This document shows positions 36,801 through 42,291 of a stretch of DNA of 64,000 bases, in pieces. Made by a program: the position numbers and the translations under genes. The notes below the pieces were generated by a model. The model saw only the letters and a list, made by a program, of their open reading frames with translations. It did not search any database and had not been told where the DNA came from. Numbering within the stretch: the first letter of the stretch is position 1; each line of letters begins with the position of its first letter. Source of the stretch: Lewinella sp. 4G2 (lineage in GTDB: Bacteria > Bacteroidota > Bacteroidia > Chitinophagales > Saprospiraceae); assembly GCF_001625015.1 (NCBI RefSeq), contig NZ_LVWJ02000014.1, forward strand, positions 1,302,001 to 1,366,000, given 5' to 3'.

Positions 36801-36981
36801 GCTACCCGTTACGCTCTTCATCTTCAATGAGCAGGGGCAGCAGGTGGACCGGCGTGATTTCGCCAACCTCTCCCGCATCCGGGAAAGCTACTCGCTGGAA
36901 AATTTACCGATAGGAATTCATACCCTCGTGGTAAGAACTGACAACGCACTGCTATATCTACGGCATGTTAAAGCCGAATAA
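21844..36981 (+). CDS. Giant SprB-repeat surface adhesin with T9SS signal, 5045 residues
   Basis: The protein starts with a signal peptide (VYVFVLLVFCCCLSVTA). An N-terminal region of about 400 residues holds degenerate Ig-like units. From about residue 405 to 4780 I count 57 tandem SprB-type repeats of about 77 residues, each with CNG..DG, SGGTP.Y, W.DGGTG, DLAAGTY, VTVTDANGCT and a closing EP. Two non-repeat beta domains follow, then a type A T9SS sorting domain (EVSLFPNPHNGRFTVDV to the end). It should be exported by Sec, cross the outer membrane by T9SS and stand on the surface. SprB itself is the mobile gliding adhesin of Flavobacterium, but it uses a type B signal and an SprF partner; neither is seen here. 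Adhesion is likely, gliding is open. The next gene starts 9 bp later. Confidence 0.95.
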   Translation: MVSPHEITVGLKNFSSVYVFVLLVFCCCLSVTAMGRGTLQASSSSVAACIPLQLSGTVDGINCGDVLLPAAVNVEQGEGPFTYAWNDGSTSNTIDLFGNYTVTVTDVRGVTARHGFLLNEEIGADFTLRDNTCNGEAKGEVIAALRTCDGYDYTVESLTPQTGVIQNGSQEPIDKLENFQSVTIKDLAAGTYRFTINLNSGSSYTFDFEIQEPPAFSALLGAATPEVCTNENGSADVQVFENSGEVFDPVAAGYRIEWSDNPDVEVFSRSDFKAGNYTVTVSNAQCGCAETLPFEIKRVGIVDGGEIAGPATAACQDALGGVSIDPVSPATASEPNFTPFYIWEFANEGEDFQLAPGENQNDSYFAGPSNVNRTFRRGAFLEGCEFEVVYSNEVELLVAPTITVESLISDVSCNGDSDGEIRLVVSPPGNYTYEWTDGMGDGPIRTGLAAGDYSVRIFDENGCQTFVSGLVVREPEMLSVSPQAVGDISCFGRQDGFITLFGAGGTTTLVADDGTTQQVPYSYLWNDGATGSVRTDLAAGDYEATITDANGCTAVSPVVTIQDFEEVTINVLSQQNITCPGANDGSIEVEVIGIDPEDLEFLEVTWNDGGTGLTRTDLPDGAYVATVIADPDTDCVATSDTVYLSAPSPIIVMVEEQTDPNCFEGTDGSVDLNIKCGTPPYTVAWNDGGTGASRTDLTVGDYAVTVTDSEGCSVTFEEISLSQPEAISITGEVTEPGCNEGNTGAISLDVSGGTPGYQYAWSNGVTEPNLTDVAPGNYTVTVTDANMCTAMATYVINAGSTLTVTAAITNITCVQADDGAITLTVEGDEEGLTFLWDDGSNEQNRTGLLPDTYAVTVENALGCSFRLEDLVVTQPEPITFDIVDQTNASCFGEADGGLTIVPSGGTPGYTILWDDGLTEFTRNDLAQGIYSATITDANGCMQGTSELEIFEPDEIIITVENQENVTCPGAMDGSITLSIDDFTGGPDQVTWNDGEIGLVRTGLADGAYVATVTTSDGCSDVSDTIFISTPSPIIITVADQADALCNGSATGTATLDIKCGTPDYTVAWSDGGTGANRDDLAAGNYTVTVTDSEGCSAELENIVIGEPDPLVVMETITDVTCNETATGAISLVVSGGTPDYSFSWADGATTSDRSDLAAGSYTVTVTDANGCPFTETYVIQEGPTLTVTPAITDANCFEEETGAINLTIIGDPEGLEFLWNDGSTEQNRMDLGAGVYAVTVVNGLGCTVELTDLTVNEPAQLVATVATQNNASCHGANDGSATISATGGTPGYTYSWSDGGTTNERNDLAEGTYSVTVTDANDCSVELVDAIVIGQPALVTVSVQDLANVTCFGENDGSIILTATSDSPEFTYSWNDGGSGAIRTDLAPGTYAATVTDGNGCTAETGDIEITQPTAPLTLGIGNERNVTCNGGTDGSATLVAMGGTPEYTYLWNDGATEAARTDLTAGLYTATITDANGCTVTVDNINIREPDAIVVGVVDQSDATCFGANDGTITVSASGGTPGFTYTWSDGGSGTSRSGLSPGVYDVTATDTQLCTGVSAQITIGEPDELELAIEGRTDVTCSGSADGFVSLQVIGNPQDFTITWSDGGSGAERNDLSAGTYSATISTGPDCSFTLEGIVVAEPEPLALNEQVNNVGCNGGNTGSITLNVSGGTPEYSYAWSTGSTESGIANLAAGEYTVTVTDANGCERFGSFQIEESPELPVNFSTENVSCNGGNDGAIDLTVSGGTPEYTYAWADGPTSEDRADLSAGVYAVTVSDANGCEVIIEAIEITEPELIEVSIASQQDVTCNGEATGAVSLLITGGTPEFTVAWSDGGTGAVRTGLSAGTYSATVTDANDCPQVIDNVVIEEPAPLTLSPGEITPATCNELADGTISVNVAGGTPDYTFTWNDGLTGQERGGLSAGTYTVTVTDANGCTAELENLEVTEPAPIEVTVSEQNDATCAGFSDGTINLMASGGTPDYAYTWSDDGTGSNRDDLAAGTYFVTVTDANGCTAVLENLVISEPAVLTAELGEQVDASCNGLADGFASVIVTGGTPDYAVLWSDGATGAERNDLAAGNYTVTATDANGCTVILADIVVGEPAVLNLAATEPTGASCAGEADGSVSLVASGGTPDYEFTWSDEGLGSVRTDLPAGTYSATVTDANGCTATAEDIVIGEPTELSANLGEQSDVTCQGLSDGFASLNITGGTPEYTVTWSDGGTGTVRTNLGAGVYTAQITDANGCETSVENVVIDEPALLEANVTERADITCAGANDGILSILAEGGTPDYQFAWNDGGTGATRTDLSAAIYAVTVTDANGCTTVLMDLEISEPEPLVVEIAEQTDLTCNGTPDGRIELAISGGTPDYVVSWSDGQFGVVREDLSAGTYQATVTDANGCTVETEELLITEPTALTVELVEMMNLQCDEDNSGAISVAVTGGTPNYSFQWNDGGEGAVRTGLAAGTYAVTVADDNGCTGELTDLLLTEPAELMLTVSEVVPVSCSGDATGSITLIATGGTPDYTVSWSDGGLGLNRSELPAGNYVATLTDANGCTETSATITIDEPAALSATLADQSDATCFGNTDGSVSISVDGGTADYTFEWSDGGTTAERNDLAAGTYAVTVTDANGCTALVEDVLIGQPDELVLNEQVNNIGCNGGNTGSITLNVSGGTQGYFYAWSTGSEEPSIADLAAGNYAVTVTDANGCEAFGNFTVDESPELPVNFTTTPVSCPGGNDGAINLFVSGGTPDYVFNWSDGATTQNRTDLTAGTYDVTVSDANGCEVVLNNIEVEEPTAIAISIAVQTNPTCFAGEDGSINLEITGGTPDYIVTWNDGGTGAERTDLPVGTYLATVTDDNGCTATTATITLEAPAEIAVEIAEVQSATCNGLADGSISLSITGGTPEYTVAWSDGLTGITRNGLAAGTYSATVTDANGCEANVEDILITEPSAIEVSIAAQQPTLCNGSSDGSATLAIDGGTAGYTVAWSDGGTGQSRDDLSAGTYATTITDANGCTAEFSDIEILEPAALEVAVVNEMPASCDGNNDGAIDLTTSGGTPDYVYNWSDGGTGSSRNDLAAGTYSVTVTDANACTAVLENLTVEGAEGLVLTVSTIVDASCSGNADGTISLNVEGGSPEFTFAWSDGGTGQTRTDLSAGTYAVTVTDANDCSASLDGLEVGEGDPIVLSVTDQSDVTCAGDSDGTATLSVVGGTPEYTFAWSDGGAGQSRTDLSAGNYSVTVTDNNGCTAILSEVIIGEPDALLVSLAAQSDVSCNGAQDGSLRLAVSGGTPEYTVGWSDGGAGLLRNDLFAGTYSATVTDANGCTAEINDLTINETAPVEVSLVEQTDVTCNGFNDGTLLVSATGGTAPYGYTWNDGATGAARTELPVGNYSVTVTDANNCTVESETYVITEPEPLALNPQLNNVGCNGGNTGSITLAISGGTEEYTYVWSTGSTASSIEGLAAGNYSVTVTDANGCTISDDFSVEESPELPVNFVVSPVSCNGGNDGAIDLTVSGGTPDYTFLWSDGASTEDRTELSAGLYAVTVTDANGCDVSIDNIEVAEPAPLEASISVSTDATCNGAADGTATLLVSGGTLDYTVVWSDGGTGLTRDNLVAGTYTATITDNNGCTLVSPSVVIGEPDPLTLTAGDATPATCNGAADGTLSVNATGGTAPYAFTWSDGLTGQNRDGLAAGTYGVTVTDANNCTTSLDGLTVDEPDAINITVETLSPVFCNEGADGAITLSVVGGTPAYTVSWNDGGTGLGRTGLVAGAYSATVTDANGCTEVSETILLDQPAELVLAVASQSDVTCNGAADGMITLDFAGGTPEYTFIWNDGATTADRSELEAGTYAVTITDANGCTNELAEITISEPDALELNAQVNNVGCNGGNTGAILLNVEGGTPEYTYAWSNGSTSDQLSELAAGTYSVTVTDANGCTVEGDFTVEESPELPVTFTTTDVTCNGAADGTIRLFVTGGTPDYIFDWSDGATTQNRSDLRAGNYAVTVSDANGCQVVLNEITINEPAALEVQIDNLTDATCNGFADGTASLSATGGTPEYQFTWNDGGSGAVRDDLLAGTYVVTVTDANGCTATIERLTIREPAVLSVTAEEIFPVSCNAGNDGSISLAITGGTPEYSVLWSDGATDRNRDNLGAGVYAVSVTDGNGCLASVENLIVTEPSPLALEVTAVNNVVCNGDRTGSIRIRVSGGTPDYAFRWDDGSTEADRANLPAGDYTVTVTDANGCTLESDVITIEEAAAIAVGLANATNVSCNGEADGTATLNISGGTPEYTVTWSDGGTGRIRNDLRAGVYSARVVDANGCGQLITDIVITEPDPIRLDPSIINVACNGENSGAITLNLTGGTPEYRIVWSTGATSPRIDNLAAGEYGVTVVDAAGCRIEAAYAVTESGRIAVEAAANPVSCNGEADGSIFLEVTGGAQPLTFSWNDGRTGPIREGLPAGTYGVTITDANGCTTTPEPIAVLEPDALSVTLTNRADVTCNGELNGTAELILAGGTEPYRVEWSDGGTGASRTNLAAGSYLATITDANECVTISPRVRIFEPTALRTSLAATNSVCGDDDTGSIDVTVDGGTEPYAFLWNDGATTEDRGALGAGDYSVTITDGNGCRDVLQTLITAPAALALEIETQAISCNGEMDGTATVTISGGTPGYSYLWSNGSREANQENLAAGNYTLLVTDEAGCNIQRSITIDDVAVLTLTVDTVIAPTCLGATSGMAFLTAAGGNGDYVYEWSDEGSGAERNDLLAGTYSVTVTDARGCEATTMLTVADRQDFQQIARVVRDTAVCARGTITFDLTGINDDLTYEFRLPDFSRVMTDRLVTSQEGEFELTITGTDGCSFSNLFNVDFADEGEFDVDFLMPERGLIDDPVVAIDISFPVPDSIRWSWRGQNITDLGTRGSQQFLEFADPGTYEVTVEAYSGGCFGMNSREITIYEDIDSLLLYDTLALGADIREVSLFPNPHNGRFTVDVDLREELPVTLFIFNEQGQQVDRRDFANLSRIRESYSLENLPIGIHTLVVRTDNALLYLRHVKAE
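23059..36180 (+). repeat. 57 tandem SprB-type protein repeats, about 230 bp each
   Basis: Repeat count was made by listing each Cys-x-x-x-x-D/T-G start in the translation. The protein repeat is strict, but codons differ widely between copies, so the DNA repeat is diverged. A distinctive two-unit cassette (GCNGGNTGSI unit then SCNGGNDGAI unit) recurs at about 26.8, 29.8, 32.1 and 33.5 kb, with weaker versions at about 24.0, 25.2 and 34.9 kb. Confidence 0.9.
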
Positions 36982-36990
36982 GGACGACCG

Positions 36991-39900
36991 ATGAAGACGA
37001 CTCTACAACAATACCTGCGGGTAGTCGCCCTGTTCGTGCTTATCCTGAGCAGTTCGGCAGCGGCGGTAGCCCAGAATTTCCCGGTCCGGGCTTCGGTCAC
37101 AATCGTGAACCCTAGCCCCTACCTGGAAGACTACGGCCGCGATGGCAACGTTCTCGTCATCCTGACGCTCGTGGACGACCGCGACGTGTACGACGGTCTA
37201 CTCCGGCTCAGTATTGCCGGCAATGGCTATACGGCCACGACGCGGATGGAACAATTCAGCCGACCCATCCGACTGCGGCGGGGGCAACCCTTGATCCTAC
37301 GCGGACCGCAACTTGCGCCCTACTTCAGTTTAGCGAACCTTCAGGTAACGGGATCGGGCATCGACAATACCCTCGCCAACGGTGGAGCGTTGCCCGACGG
37401 ACCGATCATGATCACGGCGGAGTTCTTTGACGTCAATCGTTTTTCGGACGCGCCGGTCTCCAACACGGCCATGGCGACGCGCTTCATCCAGCAGAATTAC
37501 CCGCCGGAACTCGTCCTGCCCTTCGGTGAGCAACTGACGAGCCAGGTCGTGAACTTCGCCTGGAACCCCCGCCACTTACCCCAACCGGGGAAGGACGTCT
37601 ACTTCCTGGAGATCTGGGAAAAGCAGTACGGGCTCACCTACGATCAGGTTGCACTGAGCACTCCGCCGGTGCGGCCGGCGATCCGGACGGCCGTGCCCCG
37701 CTACGTATTCACCAATTACGACGCGCGGCTGCAGGAAGGCCGGGAGTATATCTACCGAATTCGGGTGGCGGACGTAATGAGCAACCGCCGCTTCATCAAC
37801 GGTGGCTACAGTGCATTTGGGGAATTCAGTATTGCCTATCCCCCTGGCCGGGACAACGAAAGCACTGAAGGTTGCCCCAACGCCAGCCGCCTCTTCGCCC
37901 AGAGTTTGGGCGACGGCCGTGGAATCGTCACCTGGACGGTTGACGAACCCGAAAGGGCCGAAAGCTACCGCGTACGGGTCCGGGATTTCGACAGCAAAGA
38001 ATGGACGGAGTACCTCAAGATCGACCTGCGGACCGATGAGCAGCCATTAGAAAACCTGGCGTTGGACACGAAGTACGAGGTGGAATTCTGCGTCATGTGC
38101 CCCGACAAGGTCACCCAGTGCCGTATCACTACGTTCACGACGGACCCGCTGGATTGTGGCCCCGTCATCGTACCCACCACCACGCCAGTGGCGGAAACCG
38201 AAATGCTACTCACCTGGCAGCGCAATGATGCCGTAACCGGTTACGAGATTGAATGGACGCCATTAACCGTCAATTCTACCGGAGGCAAACCCGGTAGCCA
38301 GGAAGAAGGCGGGAGAGCACCAAGCCGGGGAGAATCGAACGGCGATTTTGCTCCCGGCGGTAAGGGTGGCGCAGTTGCCTCCACTAACTACGGCACCCCA
38401 CGGGCGGATAGCCTCATCCTGCAAGCGGGGGCCTCCGATGCGATGATGACCGGCCTCGTACCCGGCACCCAGTACGACGTAAGTTTCTGCAAGATATGTG
38501 AAGACGGCAGCCGGGAGTGTTATTCCTGGATTCTGGATTTCCAGGGCGTTAACGATGCTTGTTTGGCGGACGTCGCCTTTACCTACACCGATAGCACGGC
38601 GACAACGCTGGACCTCGCCTGGCGTTACCAACGCGGCGCGGAAGCCCCTTCCGATAGCTTTGATTTGGTCTGGCAGGTATCGGATGAATCCTACGAGGCC
38701 GATACGGCCCGGGTGGCTTATTCCGCCGGCCGCTACCAGATTACGGGCTTGCTCTCCGGGCTCGTCTACAAAATCAAGGTGTGCGCCGAGTGCGTTACCA
38801 ACCAACGGGTGTGTCGGGATCTGCGGCCCTTTGGTGGTTGCCCTTCCCTCTACGAACCAGAACTCGTGGCGGCCAACCAAACCCGCGTCCTGTTGGGCTA
38901 CGGTACTGAGCTGGACAGCGTCCGCGCCGCCGATATCCGTTACCGCTCGGTGGTCTTCCCCTGGACGGTCAACATTAACTTCGATAGCCTCACCACCTTT
39001 GATGCGGCGGACTACCCCGTCGCGCCGGAGAGACTGGCTGAGACTAATCAGCTGATTCCTTACATGGTCTGGCAGGCCGAACTCCGTACGCGGTGTGCGG
39101 ATACGATCTGGTCGAGCTGGTCGGCACCATTAGACTTCAGCCTGGCCTGTATGATCACTGACTCGCTGGACGTTAATGACCTGGGTGATACCTACGCCGT
39201 AATTACCAAGGACCCCGCCGCGAATGCGCTTTATTACCAATTTGAGTACCGATTGGCCGGAGGTAGCTGGGTGCGGGTAGATAGCCTAACCGCCCCTCGC
39301 CTGGCGCTCAATAATTTGAGCCGGGAGACGAACTACGAAGTCCGGATGCGCTACTGGTGTAGCCGCCTGGTGTGGAGTAATTGGTCGCCGGTCCTTCCCT
39401 TCCAGACCCTCCCCTACTGTGGGCCGCCGACCAACGACCGGGTGTCGGATATCACCCAAAACTCATACGCACTTGCCTTCAGTAAGGGTACGAACGCGAT
39501 CGCAACTACCATCCACTATCGCGATGCCGCGGCCGTAACCGGGGAACTTACTGACCCGGGAATCAACGGCCGGGGCGGTGAAGATGCAGGTGGGCCACCC
39601 CGCACGAACACCGTGCAGGCGCCCAGCCCGTGGCGCCAGCAAACCGTGTTTGAGGATTCAACGATTTTGCAATACCTCACGCCAGGGACGCTACAGGAAT
39701 ACCGACTGAGCTCCGTTTGTGCCGTCAACGAAAGCGATACGATGGCTATTAAGGACGTCGAATTAGACTGTGTCATTCCTGAGATCTATGCGGATCAAAT
39801 TGATAAGTTCTCCGCGCAGCTCACCAATTTGTCCAGTACTTCCATGCTGGGTCGGAACAGTTTCGAATACCGCAAACGTGGTGATACAACCTGGGTTGCT

Positions 39901-42291
39901 ACGCGGACGCAGACCGGCCCCTTCTTTACCCTCCGTGGTTTGGAAGACTATACGGACTACGAGGCCCGTGGCTTCTCCGGTTGCCCCGGAGGCCAAATAT
40001 CTGAGCCTTCAGCCCCCGTTTACTTCCGTACGTTGGTGGATTGCCGCGTGCCGACCGAGCTGGGCGTGACCAATTTGACCAACAACCGTATGAGCGTCCG
40101 CTGGGACGTTACCGGGACGGTTGAGCAGTGGGAGATCCTTATTCTGGAGGATGCGGGTATGACCAGGAGGGCCGCGACTTCCGCAAGCGAATTGACGACT
40201 GCCGGCGGCGATACCCCCGGTGGCACGGCGCCAACGAGTACCGCCCCTTCGGGTACGGCCCCGAGTAGCGCGCCCCCCAGAGACTCCTACCGGGGGTCGG
40301 GCTGGAAACGCTACCTGACGAGTAACCCTTACTTCACTTTCTATGGCCTCAACCCGGCGACGCGCTACATCGTGGTCGTTCGCGCCCGTTGCCCCAGCTT
40401 TGGTTGGACGGACTATTCGCCGGAACTGCAGGTACGGACCAACTGTGACCCGAAGGGCCCTGATAACCTGAACGTCACGCTGGCGTCCATCACGGAGACC
40501 TCGGCGACTCTGAACTGGGATGCGCTCCGTTCCTGCGCGCTCGATTATGAAGTGGAAGTCTCCGAATTCGTTGGGGTTCCCAACGCTCAGGCTACCTCCA
40601 GTTCCATGCTCGTACAGATGACCATGGCGGGTGGTGGTAGCCCCAACTCCGGGACGCCAACGGGGGCTACGGTGGCTACCAATACGTCCTCGAACCAAAC
40701 ACCCGCCGTGCTAAAAACGGAAACTACCGTTGGGACTTCCTACACAGTGACCGGCCTGAAGCCTAATACCCGCTATTCCTTCAGAGTACGACCCAATTTG
40801 GAGCACGGTGCCTTCCTTCCGGCCCAGCGTGGTTACACAATGGTACAGGATATGGGCGCTGCCGCGGGTGCGGAGGTAAAGGGGACGCCGGGCTACGGCT
40901 CGTACTCCCCCGCAAAGGAATTCCGTTCGGAAGAATGTAAGCCACCCGTGAACGTACGGATGTACCAGGCGTCGCGGAGTTCCATGGATCTATCCTGGGC
41001 GGAAAACCGTGGCCCAAACACCTACAAAGTAGACCTGCGGCCTTTGATCGACGGTGGCGTAATGACTTCCCAAACGGTAAATACGCCATACATCACCCTG
41101 GAGAACCTCACCCAAAACGTAGAGTACGAATACCGGGTATCCGAGGTCTGTAACGGTGGCGTGAACATTCGCCCCGGACGAAAAGACACGCTGATGGTAG
41201 GGCGGGTCTCCCGCAATAACGGGATGTACGTCTGTGGGATCAACAACAGTATCGACCTCACCAATCAGATTGCTCAGACCCAACTGCGTAGGGGGGATAT
41301 CGTAAAAGCTTACGACTTTGACGTAAAGATCATGACGGCTACCAAAACCGGAGACCGGTGGACGGGAACCGGCGAGATCCAGGTGCCTTACTTCAACGCA
41401 GCCAAGGCTACCCTGACCTTTGATACCGTCTTCATCAATACGGATAACAAGATGGCGCTGGGCTACATGCTCGTAACGGGCTTCGGTATCGAGGTGCTCC
41501 CCCCCTGGGCGGACGAGTTGCTCGCCACCTCCATGCAGATGTTGAGTAACATTGATACGATGCTGCAGAACCAGCAGGTGGGGCAGCTGGATAGCATCAT
41601 GCTCTGCTGTTCCGAATACCTGCCCATTGCACTGCAGGACAGCATTCAGGCCGTCATTGATTGTTACGACGATAACCCTACTGACCCGGCGGCGGCGGGC
41701 TGTACGGCCCGGCTGGATTCACTGATGGTGTACATCAACGATGCGTTGAATGACGTCAGCCAGAATATGGATACGATGATCATCGAAGCGGCGGCCATGG
41801 AAATCATCCGGGAAGCGGCGGATAGTCTGGCGCAGATTCACGCCTCGATACTGGCAGATACAACGGTGGCCTACGATGCCGCGGTGGCTTCCTTCGGCCA
41901 ACGCTTCCAAACGCTGCCGCCGCCAAATCAGCAGCGGAATTACTTGAATGATGCCATAGTCGTCCCCGTGCCTCCGGCGTCCGGTAATAACAGTAGCAAT
42001 TCCATGAACTCTTACGGGGCGGACGTCCAGGAAGTCAGGCGCCTGGCGGTGAGTCGCGTCCATCAGGAGTTGTACGTGAATTCGAGCCGGAAACTTCCCC
42101 AGCAGACCCGCTTACGGGAGTATGCCCGGGTGAATCGCGCCGGAGATGCGGACGTATTCCAGGTGATCCGGGATGCCGTTGAGCAGAGTTGGTTCGATAC
42201 GGCCAATCCCCGCTCCTACGACCGGTCGGCGCTGCGGGAGCAGGCGGCTACATTACTTAAGGCTAAATACAATTTCTTGTCCTATGATTAG
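36991..42291 (+). CDS. TANFOR-like/fibronectin type III exported protein, 1766 residues
   Basis: A signal peptide (LFVLILSSSAAAVAQ) precedes a TANFOR-like domain (about residues 29-210: FPVRASVTIVNPSPYLEDYG, then LRRGQPLILRGPQLAPYF and LPDGPIMITAEFFDVNRF). The domain is named from Tannerella forsythia proteins; I assign it from memory of the pattern. Then come many Cys-bearing FN3-type domains to about residue 1420, several interrupted by Gly/Ser/Thr/Pro-rich loops, and a helical C-terminus (about 1490-1766) rich in DSI/DSL segments. No T9SS signal is seen, so the protein probably stays in the periplasm or on the inner face of the outer membrane. It starts 9 bp after the adhesin and overlaps the next gene by 8 nt, so a partnership with the adhesin is likely. 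Confidence 0.85.
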   Translation: MKTTLQQYLRVVALFVLILSSSAAAVAQNFPVRASVTIVNPSPYLEDYGRDGNVLVILTLVDDRDVYDGLLRLSIAGNGYTATTRMEQFSRPIRLRRGQPLILRGPQLAPYFSLANLQVTGSGIDNTLANGGALPDGPIMITAEFFDVNRFSDAPVSNTAMATRFIQQNYPPELVLPFGEQLTSQVVNFAWNPRHLPQPGKDVYFLEIWEKQYGLTYDQVALSTPPVRPAIRTAVPRYVFTNYDARLQEGREYIYRIRVADVMSNRRFINGGYSAFGEFSIAYPPGRDNESTEGCPNASRLFAQSLGDGRGIVTWTVDEPERAESYRVRVRDFDSKEWTEYLKIDLRTDEQPLENLALDTKYEVEFCVMCPDKVTQCRITTFTTDPLDCGPVIVPTTTPVAETEMLLTWQRNDAVTGYEIEWTPLTVNSTGGKPGSQEEGGRAPSRGESNGDFAPGGKGGAVASTNYGTPRADSLILQAGASDAMMTGLVPGTQYDVSFCKICEDGSRECYSWILDFQGVNDACLADVAFTYTDSTATTLDLAWRYQRGAEAPSDSFDLVWQVSDESYEADTARVAYSAGRYQITGLLSGLVYKIKVCAECVTNQRVCRDLRPFGGCPSLYEPELVAANQTRVLLGYGTELDSVRAADIRYRSVVFPWTVNINFDSLTTFDAADYPVAPERLAETNQLIPYMVWQAELRTRCADTIWSSWSAPLDFSLACMITDSLDVNDLGDTYAVITKDPAANALYYQFEYRLAGGSWVRVDSLTAPRLALNNLSRETNYEVRMRYWCSRLVWSNWSPVLPFQTLPYCGPPTNDRVSDITQNSYALAFSKGTNAIATTIHYRDAAAVTGELTDPGINGRGGEDAGGPPRTNTVQAPSPWRQQTVFEDSTILQYLTPGTLQEYRLSSVCAVNESDTMAIKDVELDCVIPEIYADQIDKFSAQLTNLSSTSMLGRNSFEYRKRGDTTWVATRTQTGPFFTLRGLEDYTDYEARGFSGCPGGQISEPSAPVYFRTLVDCRVPTELGVTNLTNNRMSVRWDVTGTVEQWEILILEDAGMTRRAATSASELTTAGGDTPGGTAPTSTAPSGTAPSSAPPRDSYRGSGWKRYLTSNPYFTFYGLNPATRYIVVVRARCPSFGWTDYSPELQVRTNCDPKGPDNLNVTLASITETSATLNWDALRSCALDYEVEVSEFVGVPNAQATSSSMLVQMTMAGGGSPNSGTPTGATVATNTSSNQTPAVLKTETTVGTSYTVTGLKPNTRYSFRVRPNLEHGAFLPAQRGYTMVQDMGAAAGAEVKGTPGYGSYSPAKEFRSEECKPPVNVRMYQASRSSMDLSWAENRGPNTYKVDLRPLIDGGVMTSQTVNTPYITLENLTQNVEYEYRVSEVCNGGVNIRPGRKDTLMVGRVSRNNGMYVCGINNSIDLTNQIAQTQLRRGDIVKAYDFDVKIMTATKTGDRWTGTGEIQVPYFNAAKATLTFDTVFINTDNKMALGYMLVTGFGIEVLPPWADELLATSMQMLSNIDTMLQNQQVGQLDSIMLCCSEYLPIALQDSIQAVIDCYDDNPTDPAAAGCTARLDSLMVYINDALNDVSQNMDTMIIEAAAMEIIREAADSLAQIHASILADTTVAYDAAVASFGQRFQTLPPPNQQRNYLNDAIVVPVPPASGNNSSNSMNSYGADVQEVRRLAVSRVHQELYVNSSRKLPQQTRLREYARVNRAGDADVFQVIRDAVEQSWFDTANPRSYDRSALREQAATLLKAKYNFLSYD
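40854..40871 (+). repeat. Dispersed 18-bp word inside the TANFOR/FN3 gene
   Basis: GGGCGCTGCCGCGGGTGC, exact, read as MGAAAGAE in a loop of an FN3-type domain near residue 1290. Confidence 0.75.
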
